Origin: JBFGCA01 sp041567315 | Lineage (GTDB): Bacteria > Acidobacteriota > Thermoanaerobaculia > Multivoradales > JAHEKO01 | Direction: 5' to 3' | Assembly: GCA_041567315.1 (NCBI GenBank) | Contig: JBFGCA010000021.1 | Coordinates: 1 to 50,299, forward strand | DNA length: 50,299 bases | The notes under the pieces: model-generated | Databases searched by the model: none | The model's input: the letters and a program-made list of their open reading frames with translations, nothing else | What the model was told of the DNA's origin: nothing | Position numbers and translations under genes: made by a program | Part shown: positions 38,402-46,584 of the stretch, piece by piece | How the letters are laid out: every line of letters begins with the position of its first letter | Position numbering within the stretch: position 1 is the first letter of the stretch

Positions 38402-38853
38402 GGACGGATCGAACGGCCAGCGCGGCCGACGTGACGATGGACGAACTACTCGAATCCTACCAGCCGGAGGGGATTGCACCCTCGTTGGCGCCCCGAGCGC
38501 CGCGGTCCTGTCCCCACCCCGGCGATGCCGCTCGGACGGTGGCAGTCGGACGGCTAGCAGCCCGTGGTGGAAGTCGGTCGGGTCGGCTGGCGAGCACGGC
38601 GGTGCCGGATGCCAGGCGCCGCGACGCAGGCAATGCCGAGCCATTGTCGAGGAGCGGCAACGCCGCAGACGGCTCCGCCCCGCCGCCAGACGGGCCGGTG
38701 GACTTGCACCACGGGCTGCTAGGCTGCCGACCTCGGCGCCCCCGGCTTCAAGGCGCCGCGGGCGCTGGCCAAGGCCACGGAAGGCCGATCGAACCTCTAC
38801 CCGACTCTGCCCCGGGCGAAGCTCGAGCCGATGGCCCGCCGAACTCGGTGCGC
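38402..38853. other. Intergenic region without supported gene
   Basis: Between the mobA start and the anti-sigma gene end. The main feature is a pair of inverted 22-bp repeats. To the right of it, 38729-38857 reads in one plus frame as a short Lys/Arg-rich peptide ending in TAA (L-Y-P-T-L-P-R-A-K-L-E-P), possibly a gene fragment, but nothing identifies it. No tRNA fold was found. Confidence 0.5.
38554..38722. repeat. Inverted pair of 22-bp repeats bounding 125 bp
   Basis: The left arm at 38554-38575 (minus strand GACTTCCACCACGGGCTGCT, then AG) and the right arm at 38701-38722 (plus strand, one mismatch) face outward with their TGCTA ends. A third copy lies 6 kb away at 32592-32612. The 125 bp between them have no recognised gene. 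It may be a MITE-like remnant or two divergent promoters sharing one motif; the left one would read into the mobA operon. Confidence 0.65.
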
Positions 38854-39513
38854 CTAACGCGTGACCAGCTCGACGTAACGGACCCCGCCGTGCGACCGCA
38901 GCCGGTCGAGGGCGCCGGCGGCCGGGCGTCCGTCAGCGGCGGCGGGCAGGCCGAGCGTGTAGACGCCGGTGGGTGACGGGCCGCCGACGATCCCGGCCTC
39001 GACCTCGAGCAGCAGGGCGCGCAGTCCAACCTCCTCCAGGGTCTCGTCGAACACCACCCGCAGGCGCGCCTGTGGCGGCGCGGCGGCGGGCTCGGCCGCC
39101 AGCGTGTGGAAGGCGGGCGGCGGCACCGGCCGCAGCTGCCAGCCCAGCGCTCCGGCCAGCAGCAGGATGGCCAGCGCCTGACCGGCCAGGGCGAGGCGCA
39201 GACCGGCGGGCGCCGCGCCCAGCCAGGAGGTGAGCCGCCCGACCGCGCGGCGGCGGCCTTCGATCTCCGCCAGGGCCCTGGCCAGGCCGCGCTCGGGCGA
39301 GAGCGCCAGCTCCTCGGTGGCATGCAGCTCGCTGCCCAGCCGCTGCAGGTACTTGAGCTCCGAGCGGCAGGTCACACAGCCCGCCACGTGGCGCTCCACC
39401 CGCTCCAGCTCGTCTCCCTGGAGGGTGCCGTTGACATACCAGGGCAGGCTCTCCCAGGCCTGCTGATGGGCGGCGTAGCCCTCGGCGTCGTTTGCTCGGC
39501 GATCGGAGCTCAT
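38854..39513 (-). CDS. Membrane anti-sigma factor with zinc-finger domain
   Basis: The 219-residue protein starts with a zinc-binding anti-sigma domain (E-R-V-E-R-H-V-A-G-C-V-T-C, the H-x3-C-x2-C motif near residues 42-49), has one membrane segment at about residues 105-122, and a C-terminal periplasmic domain of about 90 residues with V-F-D-E-T-L-E-E-V-G-L-R. It should hold the ECF sigma factor encoded just upstream until an envelope signal arrives. The ATG at 39513 overlaps the sigma stop by 4 bp. Confidence 0.88.
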   Translation of the reverse strand: MSSDRRANDAEGYAAHQQAWESLPWYVNGTLQGDELERVERHVAGCVTCRSELKYLQRLGSELHATEELALSPERGLARALAEIEGRRRAVGRLTSWLGAAPAGLRLALAGQALAILLLAGALGWQLRPVPPPAFHTLAAEPAAAPPQARLRVVFDETLEEVGLRALLLEVEAGIVGGPSPTGVYTLGLPAAADGRPAAGALDRLRSHGGVRYVELVTR

Positions 39514-40097
39514 GATCGGACCTCTCCGTTGCGCCGGCGCACGGCGGCGACGCTCTCCAGTCGGGGGAGGATGCGGCGCAGCCGGCGGCGGGCGTGGAAC
39601 ATGCGGGTCTTGACGGTGTTGGGCGGGCAGCCGACGATGCGGGCGATCTCGGGGTAGGAGTAGCCGTGGTAGTAGGTCAGCTCGACGACCGCCCGGTGCT
39701 CGGGCGACAGGTGCGACATCGCCGCCTGCAGCCGCTCGCGGAGCTGCCGCCGGCCGGCCACCTGGTCGGGCCGCTCGCCGTCGACCAGCACCACGTCCTC
39801 GATCGGCAGCTCCTCGGGCCGCGACTGCTGGCGCTTGAGCGCCTTGAGCGCCTTGCGATAGGCGATGCCCAGCACCCAGGTGGAGACCCGCGACTGCCCA
39901 CGGAAGCCGCCCGCCTTCTGCCACACCACCAGCATCACGTCGTTGTAGATCTCCTCGACCAGGTCCATGCGGCGGGTGAACCGCAGCAGGAAGCTCACCA
40001 GGCGGCGGTGATAGAGACGGTACAGCTCGGCAAACGCCTCCCGGTCTCGCTGTGCGATCCGCCGGATCAGTGCCAGCTCGCGCTCAGGACTCGCCAT
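39510..40097 (-). CDS. ECF-type RNA polymerase sigma factor
   Basis: The 195-residue protein has region 2 (F-A-E-L-Y-R-L-Y-H-R-R-L, D-L-V-E-E-I-Y-N-D-V-M-L-V-V-W) and region 4 (L-S-P-E-H-R-A-V-V-E-L-T-Y-Y-H-G-Y-S-Y-P-E-I-A-R-I-V-G-C-P-P-N-T-V-K-T-R) of ECF sigma factors. The start at 40097 (M-A-S-P-E-R-E) gives normal length; an ATG 16 codons upstream is possible. It is coupled to the anti-sigma gene by a 4-bp overlap, the usual arrangement, and such sigmas often activate their own operon. Its regulon is unknown. Confidence 0.92.
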   Translation of the reverse strand: MASPERELALIRRIAQRDREAFAELYRLYHRRLVSFLLRFTRRMDLVEEIYNDVMLVVWQKAGGFRGQSRVSTWVLGIAYRKALKALKRQQSRPEELPIEDVVLVDGERPDQVAGRRQLRERLQAAMSHLSPEHRAVVELTYYHGYSYPEIARIVGCPPNTVKTRMFHARRRLRRILPRLESVAAVRRRNGEVRS

Positions 40098-40201
40098 CAC
40101 CCGCTCCGGCCGGGCCACGGGCTCGGGCCCGCTCCCCGCCGCCACCTGTTGTGTCCCGGCCCGGAGGCGGCCGGTTCAACCGCGCGCCGGGCAGAGCTGC
40201 G

Positions 40202-40210
40202 TGCTACGAT
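40202..40210 (+). promoter_or_regulatory. Candidate extended -10 upstream of the response regulator
   Basis: TGCTACGAT lies 70 bp before the ATG at 40280 in the gap between the divergent sigma and response-regulator genes. Confidence 0.45.
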
Positions 40211-40279
40211 ACCGGGTCGACCCTCGGCCAGTCGATTCGCGATGCGGACGCCCCCGCGCCAACCCTGCCCGCGCCTCAC

Positions 40280-40648
40280 ATGAAGATCCTCGTCGTCGAC
40301 GACGAGCGCCGGGTCCTCGACGTGGTCCAGGCCATGCTGGAGCTGCGCGGCCACCAGGTCACCACCGCCCGCGACGGCGAGGAGGCCCTCGAGGCGGTGG
40401 CCGGCGACCGGCCCGACCTGGTGCTGGTGGACATCGTCATGCCGAGAATGGACGGCGCCACCCTCGCCCAGGCGCTCCGCGAGTCGCCGGCGACGGCCGA
40501 CATCCCAATCGTCTTCCTGACCGGTCTGGTGGAGTCCGACGAGGTGGGGCGGCGCGGGCCGCGGATCGGCGGCCAGCTGTTCCTGGCCAAGCCGTTCGAC
40601 GCCGAGGAGCTGTACCGGATCATCGACCTGGCGACCGATCAGGGCTGA
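40280..40648 (+). CDS. Single-domain response regulator
   Basis: The 122-residue protein is a CheY-type receiver with no output domain: acidic pair D7-D8, phospho-acceptor Asp51 in L-V-L-V-D-I-V-M-P-R-M-D-G, Thr81 and Lys104 in L-F-L-A-K-P-F. It would pass on a phosphate signal by protein contact. No histidine kinase is nearby. The 3' end overlaps the end of the convergent acyltransferase gene by 29 bp, which leaves no room for a terminator between them. Confidence 0.93.
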   Translation: MKILVVDDERRVLDVVQAMLELRGHQVTTARDGEEALEAVAGDRPDLVLVDIVMPRMDGATLAQALRESPATADIPIVFLTGLVESDEVGRRGPRIGGQLFLAKPFDAEELYRIIDLATDQG

Positions 40649-41372
40649 CCCCGTCGCCCACCAGCTCGCCGATCCGCCGGCGGGCGCGCTCGGCCAGCGC
40701 CGCGCGGTCCTCGACGCCGAGCCCGGCGGTCGGCAGCGGCTCCCCCACGGCCACTCGCACCCGGCCCGGACGGAACCGCAGGCCGCCGATCCGCAGCACC
40801 TTCACCGTCCCCGCGACCGCCACCGGCAGCACCGGCACCTGCGCCTGGATGGCGGCGACGAAGGCGCCGGTCCGGAACGTCTGGAGGCGGCCGTCGGTGC
40901 TGCGGGTGCCCTCGGGGAAGACCACCATCCGCACCCCGCGGCGGAGCAGCTCGACCATGCCGTCCACTGCCGACCGCCCCGATTCGTCGGCGTCGCGGTC
41001 GACGAACATCATGCCCATGGCGCTGATGTACCAGGCCAGGAAGGGGATCCGCCGCAGCTCGCCCTTGGCCAGGAAGCGGATGTTGGCCGGCAGGGCGGCG
41101 AACAGCGCCGGCACGTCGAGCAGCGACTGGTGGTTGCTGACGATCAGCAGCGGCCCCTCGAGACCGGCACGCTCGGCCCCCTCCACCTCGAGCCTGGCGC
41201 CCGACAGCCACAGGATGCCGGGGGCCCAGATGCCGCGCGCCATCGCCAGCGGCACCCGCCGGCTCCGCGTCACCACCGCCACCAGCAGCGCGACGGTGAT
41301 CCAGCCGGCGCTCCACGCCGCCAGCAGCACGGTCTGGACGGCGTTGAGGAGCAGCCACACGGCGGCGCCCAT
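40620..41372 (-). CDS. plsC: 1-acyl-sn-glycerol-3-phosphate acyltransferase
   Basis: The 250-residue membrane-associated enzyme adds a second acyl chain to lysophosphatidic acid. The H-x4-D motif is N-H-Q-S-L-L-D (His81, Asp86), and F-P-E-G-T-R-S and V-P-V-L-P-V-A-V-A-G are the substrate-binding motifs. An N-terminal hydrophobic stretch (residues 8-35) anchors it in the inner membrane. Length and motif order are typical. It is convergent with the response regulator and divergent from the M16 peptidase pair. Confidence 0.9.
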   Translation of the reverse strand: MGAAVWLLLNAVQTVLLAAWSAGWITVALLVAVVTRSRRVPLAMARGIWAPGILWLSGARLEVEGAERAGLEGPLLIVSNHQSLLDVPALFAALPANIRFLAKGELRRIPFLAWYISAMGMMFVDRDADESGRSAVDGMVELLRRGVRMVVFPEGTRSTDGRLQTFRTGAFVAAIQAQVPVLPVAVAGTVKVLRIGGLRFRPGRVRVAVGEPLPTAGLGVEDRAALAERARRRIGELVGDGVSPDRSPGR

Positions 41373-41402
41373 TATCGCCGACGGTGCGCGGAGAGAGGCC
41401 GC

Positions 41403-41411
41403 TGCTACAGT
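41403..41411 (+). promoter_or_regulatory. Candidate extended -10 upstream of the M16 peptidase genes
   Basis: TGCTACAGT lies 66 bp before the ATG at 41478 and 31 bp from the divergent plsC start. Confidence 0.4.
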
Positions 41412-41477
41412 CCCGCCGTGCCTGCGACGTTGCCCTACCCGGAGAAGGGCCAGGTAAGACGGAGCGCAGGACCGGCG

Positions 41478-43145
41478 ATGCCTCAGGACGCCCTGCAGCC
41501 AGCTCGCCGACCCGTGCGACCCGCGACGCGGACTGCCGGCCGGCTGGCGGCGTTGGGGCTGGCCGCCGCCGCGGCGCTGGCGGGGCCGAGCCCCGACGGC
41601 CCGACCACCGGACCCTCACCTAGCAGCCCTACGGGCCTGCCGGTCGAGGAGTTCAGGTTGGCGAACGGGATGCAGTTCCTGCTGGTCCGGCGGCCGGGCA
41701 CGCCGACGGTGGCCGCCGGCTGGATGGCCCGCGCCGGCTCGGCCGACGAGGCCCCCGGCGCCACCGGGCTGAGTCACCTGCTCGAGCACCTGATGTTCAA
41801 GGGCACCCGCGTGGTGGGAGCGCGCCGGCCGGACGAGGAGCGGCGGTTGCTCGAAGAGCAGGATCGCGTTCACGACCGCCTGCTGGCGCTCGAAAACGCG
41901 TCACCGAAGGCGCGCCGCGAGCTCGAAGCGCGGCTAGCCGCGGTGGGGCGCGAGGCGCGGGCGACGGCGCGGCCGGGCGAGTTGACCCTCTTCTACTCGG
42001 AGCGGGGCGCCGCCGGCCTCAACGCCAACACCCTGCGCGACCTGACGCTCTACTACGTGCTGCTCCCGAACGAGAGTCTCGAGACCTGGTTCTGGCTGGA
42101 GTCCGACCGGCTGCTCGAGGCGGTGCTCCGCGACTTCCACGCCGAGAAGGCGGTGATCGGCGAGGAGCGCCGGATGCGGGTGGAGTCCACCCCGACCGGA
42201 AGGCTCGACGAGGAGGTGCGCCAGCTCTTCTGGGGCGATCACCCCTACGGCCGGCCGACGATGGGTCGCCCCGGCGACCTCGAGCGGCTGCGGCGGGCCG
42301 ACGCGGAGAGCTTCCTCGCCACCCACTACGCCCCGCACCGGCTCACCGCGGCGCTGGTCGGGGAGTTCGAGCCGCAGCGCGTCCGCGAGCTGGCCGAGCT
42401 GTACTTCGGCCGCCTGCGCGCCCTTCCGGGGGAAGGGCCGGAGAGTCACCGTTCGGCCGCCGGCGGTCGGGCCGGCACGGAACCGGGTGCAACTGCAGAA
42501 CGCGGGGCTGGAGCGCGCGGTACGGGACCGGCAGAGACTCGGGCGGCGTCACCGGACTCGTCATGGCACTCTGCTGGCCGCTTCGAAGCCGAGTGCGACT
42601 GTGCCTCTCAGGCCGAGGTGCTCTATCGCACCGTGCGTCTCGGTCATCCCGACGCCGAGGCGCTCGACGTGCTGGCGGCGCTGCTCGGCGGTCGCAGCGG
42701 GCGGCTCTACCGTGAGCTGGTGCTGGGCCGCGAGATCGCCTTCACGGCCACCGCCGATCAGAGCTCGCTGCGGCGCGCCGGCTACTTCTCGTTTCGCGCC
42801 GAGAGCAAGGAAGGCGCCTCGCCGGCCGCGCTGGTCGCGGCCTGGGAAGAGCAGCTGGAGCGGCTGCGGCGGGTGCCGGTCGCCGAGCCCGAGCTGCGGC
42901 GGGCCCGGGGCCGGACCTCCGCCCACGCGCTGCGCCGCCTCAAGGACCCGCTGGCGCTGCTCCAGCAGCTGCTGATCTACGAGGGCCTGGGCGGCTGGCG
43001 GCACCTCGGCGAGTGGCCGGCCCGCGTGCTGGCGGTGACCGTCGGCGACGTGCAGCGGGTAGCCGCGACCTACCTCGCCCGGGACGCCGGGTTCGTCGCC
43101 CTCTACCACCGAAAGCAACGAGAACACTCGGCGGCAGATCGGTGA
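41478..43145 (+). CDS. M16 family zinc metallopeptidase, catalytic subunit
   Basis: The 555-residue protein has the inverted zinc motif H-x-x-E-H at 100-104 (S-H-L-L-E-H-L-M-F-K-G-T) and the distal Glu region A-E-K-A-V-I-G-E-E-R-R-M-R-V-E. A signal-type segment lies at residues 20-37, so it acts in the periplasm. Residues 105-175 contain an additional charged helical insert, and a low-complexity Gly/Ala/Thr loop lies near 318-350 between the two halves. It pairs with the next gene, which lacks the zinc motif; such pairs form a clamshell heterodimer that degrades peptides. ATG at 41478; the frame is open upstream but through plsC. Confidence 0.88.
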   Translation: MPQDALQPARRPVRPATRTAGRLAALGLAAAAALAGPSPDGPTTGPSPSSPTGLPVEEFRLANGMQFLLVRRPGTPTVAAGWMARAGSADEAPGATGLSHLLEHLMFKGTRVVGARRPDEERRLLEEQDRVHDRLLALENASPKARRELEARLAAVGREARATARPGELTLFYSERGAAGLNANTLRDLTLYYVLLPNESLETWFWLESDRLLEAVLRDFHAEKAVIGEERRMRVESTPTGRLDEEVRQLFWGDHPYGRPTMGRPGDLERLRRADAESFLATHYAPHRLTAALVGEFEPQRVRELAELYFGRLRALPGEGPESHRSAAGGRAGTEPGATAERGAGARGTGPAETRAASPDSSWHSAGRFEAECDCASQAEVLYRTVRLGHPDAEALDVLAALLGGRSGRLYRELVLGREIAFTATADQSSLRRAGYFSFRAESKEGASPAALVAAWEEQLERLRRVPVAEPELRRARGRTSAHALRRLKDPLALLQQLLIYEGLGGWRHLGEWPARVLAVTVGDVQRVAATYLARDAGFVALYHRKQREHSAADR

Positions 43146-43149
43146 CCGG

Positions 43150-44799
43150 ATGCTCGCTTCCCGCCGTCGCACCCGTGGCACCGTCGAGCCTGCGCGGCGG
43201 GTGAGATTCCTGTCGCTGTCACTGATTTTTCTGGCGGCGGTGGCGCCGGCGGCCGCGCGGCCCGACCTCCCGGCCCACCCCCGGCTGTTGCCGGAGGCTC
43301 CGGCGCGCTTCGTGTTGCCGACCGCGGCGGGCCGCCGCCACGAGCTGGCGAGCGGCGCGGTGGTCTATCTGGCCGAGGACCACACGCTGCCGCTGATCGA
43401 GATCGCGGTCGGCCTGCGGGTCGGCACTTTTCTGGACCCGCCGGCGCAGGTCGGTCTGGCGTCGCTCACCGGTGCCCTGGTGCGGCGCGGGGGCGCCGGC
43501 GACCTCCCGGCCGACGCCTTCGACGACCGCGCCGACGAGCTGGGCGCGCTGCTCGACTCGAGCGCCGGCACGATGCGCGGCGGCGCCAGCCTGAGCGTCC
43601 CCACCTGGGCCTTCGAGGAGGCGCTCGACCTGTTCGTGGAGATGCTGGCCCGGCCGCGCTTCGACGACGACCGGCTGGCCAGCGCCCGGACCAGCCTGCT
43701 GGAGGCGATGGGACGGCGCAACCTCGAGCCGCTCGAGCTGCTGGAGCGCGAATGGGAGTGGCTGCTGTGGGGCAACGACCACTTCTCCACCCTGCCGCTG
43801 ACCCCCGGCACCGTGGCGGCCATCGCGCGCGGCGACCTCGAGACGCACCACCGCCGCCACTGGCAGCCCGCCGGGATGGTGCTGGCGGCCTCGGGCGATT
43901 TCGAGCCGCAGCGGCTGCTGGCGGCCCTGGAGGACCGCTTCGCCGGTTGGTCGCCGGCCGGCGGCGCCGCTCGCTCCCATCCGTCTCCACCGCCACGGGA
44001 CGAAGAGTACGCCACGGCCTCCCCTGGGCCGGCGGCCGCGCCCGCGCCTCCGCCCTGGCCACCGCCCGCCCCGGGCCCGGGTTCCCCAGCCGGCCTCTAT
44101 CATCTGGAGTTCGACACCCCACAGGCCAAGGTCCTGCTCGGCCACCGGCTCCCCGAGCGGCCGGCCTGGGACGACCCGGTCCGACCCGCCCTGGCGGTCC
44201 TCGGCGAGGTGCTCGGCGGGCGCGGGGCGGTGTCGCGGCTGGCCGGCCGGCTGCGCACCGCCGAAAGCCTGGTCTACCGGGTCGAGGCGCAGCTCGATCC
44301 CGGCGACCTGTGGGCCGGCGCCCTGCGGGTCTTCTTCGACACGGCGCCGGGCCAGGTCGCGCGCTCGGTCGCCGCGGTCCGCCAGGAGCTCGAACGCCTC
44401 CGCCGCCGGCCGGTCCGGCCCGAGGAGCTGGCGGTCGCCAAGCGCACGCTCCTCACCAGCCTGCGGCTCGAGTTCGACACCGCCGAGGAGGTGGCCGGAC
44501 GGTTGGCCGAGGACGAGCTGCTGGGCCGGCCGCGCGGCTACTGGGAAGGCCTCCGGGACGGCGTCGAGGCGGTGACCGCCGATCGGCTCCTGGAGACCGC
44601 CCGCGCCTGGCTGGCCCCCGACCGGCTGGTGGTGCTGGTGCTGGGGCCGTGGCGCCAGCTGAGCGGCAACGCGCCGCCGGGACTGTCGGCGCTGGAGCAG
44701 GCCGCCGGCCACCCGGTGACCCGGCTGCCCGAGCGCGACCCGCTGACCCTCGACCCGCTGACGCCCTCGGCGGGCTCCGGCCCGCGATCGGACCCCTGA
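43150..44799 (+). CDS. M16 family peptidase-like protein, non-catalytic subunit
   Basis: The 549-residue partner has an N-terminal signal peptide (R-F-L-S-L-S-L-I-F-L-A-A-V-A-P-A-A-A) and two M16 halves, but at the site of the zinc motif it has L-A-S-L-T-G-A-L-V-R-R-G-G, with no H-x-x-E-H. It keeps the glycine-rich region and the R-x-x-Y-type C-terminal block (A-E-S-L-V-Y-R-V-E-A-Q). It is expected to form the inactive half of the heterodimer with the preceding product. Only 4 bp separate the two genes. A Pro/Ala linker near residues 280-315 joins the halves. Confidence 0.87.
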   Translation: MLASRRRTRGTVEPARRVRFLSLSLIFLAAVAPAAARPDLPAHPRLLPEAPARFVLPTAAGRRHELASGAVVYLAEDHTLPLIEIAVGLRVGTFLDPPAQVGLASLTGALVRRGGAGDLPADAFDDRADELGALLDSSAGTMRGGASLSVPTWAFEEALDLFVEMLARPRFDDDRLASARTSLLEAMGRRNLEPLELLEREWEWLLWGNDHFSTLPLTPGTVAAIARGDLETHHRRHWQPAGMVLAASGDFEPQRLLAALEDRFAGWSPAGGAARSHPSPPPRDEEYATASPGPAAAPAPPPWPPPAPGPGSPAGLYHLEFDTPQAKVLLGHRLPERPAWDDPVRPALAVLGEVLGGRGAVSRLAGRLRTAESLVYRVEAQLDPGDLWAGALRVFFDTAPGQVARSVAAVRQELERLRRRPVRPEELAVAKRTLLTSLRLEFDTAEEVAGRLAEDELLGRPRGYWEGLRDGVEAVTADRLLETARAWLAPDRLVVLVLGPWRQLSGNAPPGLSALEQAAGHPVTRLPERDPLTLDPLTPSAGSGPRSDP

Positions 44800-44926
44800 G
44801 CCGATACCCGCCCGAACCGCGGACCAGCCAATAGACCCGCCTTGTCGAGTGCCACCCGCTGACGCAATCCTGATCGGACCGCCGGACCGGCAGGCCGGAC
44901 CGGCGCCACGACGGGCCGTCGCGGCC

Positions 44927-45472
44927 TCACCAGCCCGGGTACGGTCCCTCGCGCTCCGCCAGCCAACGCTGAACCAGCCCCGGCACCGCGCCGCGGTTGG
45001 ACAGCGTCAGCTCCCACAGCTCCACCCCCGGCCGGGCGCGGACCTCGGCGATCAGTCCCGAGCCGCGCTTGGCCAGCGTCGCCACCAGCAGCGCGCCGCG
45101 GTCGAGCAGCGAGCGCACCGCCACCACGAACGGACCGGACAGGCACTCCATCTTGCCGATCTCGTCCACCAGGTAGAGCGCCGGGCGGCCGTCGTCGACC
45201 AGGGTCGCCGCCGCGAGATCGTCGATCGCCCGCACGTCGACCCCATAGCGGCCGACCCGGTGGAGGCTCGGAAGGTCGACGTGGGCGATGGTCTGCCGCC
45301 GGCCGTCGTCGAAGCTCACCGCCCGGAAGCCCAGCCGGCGGCCGTCCTCCTCGCGGATCTCCTCGGTCAGGAAGCCGCGCAGCCGGCGGCCCGCCAGCCG
45401 CTCGGCCAGCCGCCGCAGGGCCGTCGTCTTGCCGATACCCGGCTCGCCGGTCAGGCAGAGCGCGGCGGCGAC
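44927..45472 (-). CDS. THEP1-type nucleoside-triphosphatase, start unresolved
   Basis: The product begins with a P-loop, L-T-G-E-P-G-I-G-K-T-T-A-L, and has L-Y-L-V-D-E-I-G-K-M-E-C (Walker B) and L-V-A-T-L-A, which match the THEP1 family of small NTPases. Its cellular role is not established. No ATG, GTG or TTG lies before the P-loop: a GTG at 45319 would delete the ATP site, and upstream the frame runs into the anti-sigma gene. The limit given is a GTC nine codons before the P-loop; a CTG at 45454 is the alternative. It lies directly after the anti-sigma gene, so coupled initiation is possible. Confidence 0.78.
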   Translation of the reverse strand, partial: VAAALCLTGEPGIGKTTALRRLAERLAGRRLRGFLTEEIREEDGRRLGFRAVSFDDGRRQTIAHVDLPSLHRVGRYGVDVRAIDDLAAATLVDDGRPALYLVDEIGKMECLSGPFVVAVRSLLDRGALLVATLAKRGSGLIAEVRARPGVELWELTLSNRGAVPGLVQRWLAEREGPYPGW

Positions 45473-45500
45473 CGGCGGAGGGGCCGGACCCCCACCGGGG

Positions 45501-46532
45501 CTAGAGATTGGCGCCCTCGCGGACCAGCTCGCCGAAGACCTGTCGCAGGAGCGGCAGCTGGTCCTGCCCCGGACCGGCCTCGAGCATGGCCAGCGCGGCG
45601 CCGACCGGCGCCGCCACGCGCTCCGGCAGGTCCAGGGCGGCGAGCCGGCGGGTGGCCTCGACCAGCCCGGGCCGCCGGAAGTAGCGCCGGTCGCCGGCCT
45701 CGGCGGCCAGCCTCCCGGCCTCCGCCCAGGCGCCGAAAGCGAAGTACTCGCGGTCCCCGGCCAGGGCCAGCTCGTCGGCGGTGCGGCCGCTGAGGGTGGC
45801 GAGCCTGGCCGGCGCCGTGCCGCCCTCGAGCTGCTCGGCGAGGTACCGGTAGGAGACCACCAGCGGCTCGGAGAGGTCGAACGAGGCGGCCAGGTCCTCC
45901 AGCTCCGGCAGCACCTGGAGCGCCGCCTGCGGCCGGCCCGCCCGCAGCGCCACCTCCAGATCCACCGCCCGCACCCCGGCCCGGAACGACCGCTGGCGCT
46001 CGCCGAGACCGGCCGAGAAGGCGCCGGGGCCGCGGGTCACCGACCAGCCGGAGCGGTCGTAGGGCGCTCCGGCGCTGCCGCCGGCGACCAGCGCGCCGCC
46101 CAGCCGGGCGGCGGCCAACGCCTGCTCGCCGCCGCCGGCGCCGATCCGGTCGAGAAGCGGCGTCCAGACCACCAGCCCCAGCATCGCCGCCGCCGCCAGC
46201 GCCCCGAGACCCGCCCACCGGCCGGCGCCCGCCGGCCGGACGGCGGGATGCGCGACGACCTCCCCGCCCAGCTCCAGCTCCTCGACGACCTCGACCGTGC
46301 CGAGGAAGACCTCGTAGCAGGCCGGGCAGGTCCCGAGATGGGCCAGCACGCGGGCGTGCTCCCCGCCCTCCAGCCGGCCGTCGACCAGCGCCGCCAGCTG
46401 TTCGAGCGAGGGACAGCCGGGCCCCCGGGGGGAGGTCGACAGCGGTGCCCCATCGGCGGGCCGCCGGTCCGCGGCAAACGCCGACCCGGCGGCGCGCACT
46501 GGCCCGCCGGCTTCTGGGGCTTGATCGGTCAT
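45501..46532 (-). CDS. Zinc-finger anti-sigma factor-like membrane protein
   Basis: The 343-residue protein has an N-terminal zinc-finger-type motif (H-A-R-V-L-A-H-L-G-T-C-P-A-C, residues 59-72), one membrane segment at about 107-125, and a long C-terminal part of helical repeats (L-E-V-A-L-R-A-G-R-P-Q-A-A-L-Q-V-L-P-E-L-E) that may fold as TPR-like helices in the periplasm. It follows a sigma factor gene by 52 bp and is inferred to be its anti-sigma partner. The first 35 residues are variable. The stop overlaps the open region of the NTPase gene. Confidence 0.8.
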   Translation of the reverse strand: MTDQAPEAGGPVRAAGSAFAADRRPADGAPLSTSPRGPGCPSLEQLAALVDGRLEGGEHARVLAHLGTCPACYEVFLGTVEVVEELELGGEVVAHPAVRPAGAGRWAGLGALAAAAMLGLVVWTPLLDRIGAGGGEQALAAARLGGALVAGGSAGAPYDRSGWSVTRGPGAFSAGLGERQRSFRAGVRAVDLEVALRAGRPQAALQVLPELEDLAASFDLSEPLVVSYRYLAEQLEGGTAPARLATLSGRTADELALAGDREYFAFGAWAEAGRLAAEAGDRRYFRRPGLVEATRRLAALDLPERVAAPVGAALAMLEAGPGQDQLPLLRQVFGELVREGANL

Positions 46533-46584
46533 CCGGGGTTCAGCAGGCGCCTAGGCGGCTCCCTTGGAATTGGACGGACGGCCT

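Noticed and set aside
38609..38626. A further copy of the CTGGCACC element (GATGCCAGGCGCCGCG)
   Set aside because: Too many differences and isolated 13 kb from the nearest clear copy; probably chance in GC-rich DNA.
38440..38760. A selenocysteine or other tRNA near the molybdoenzyme operon
   Set aside because: Short TTCG-like pieces occur, but no complete cloverleaf or acceptor stem can be formed, and the oxidoreductase uses Cys with no in-frame TGA.
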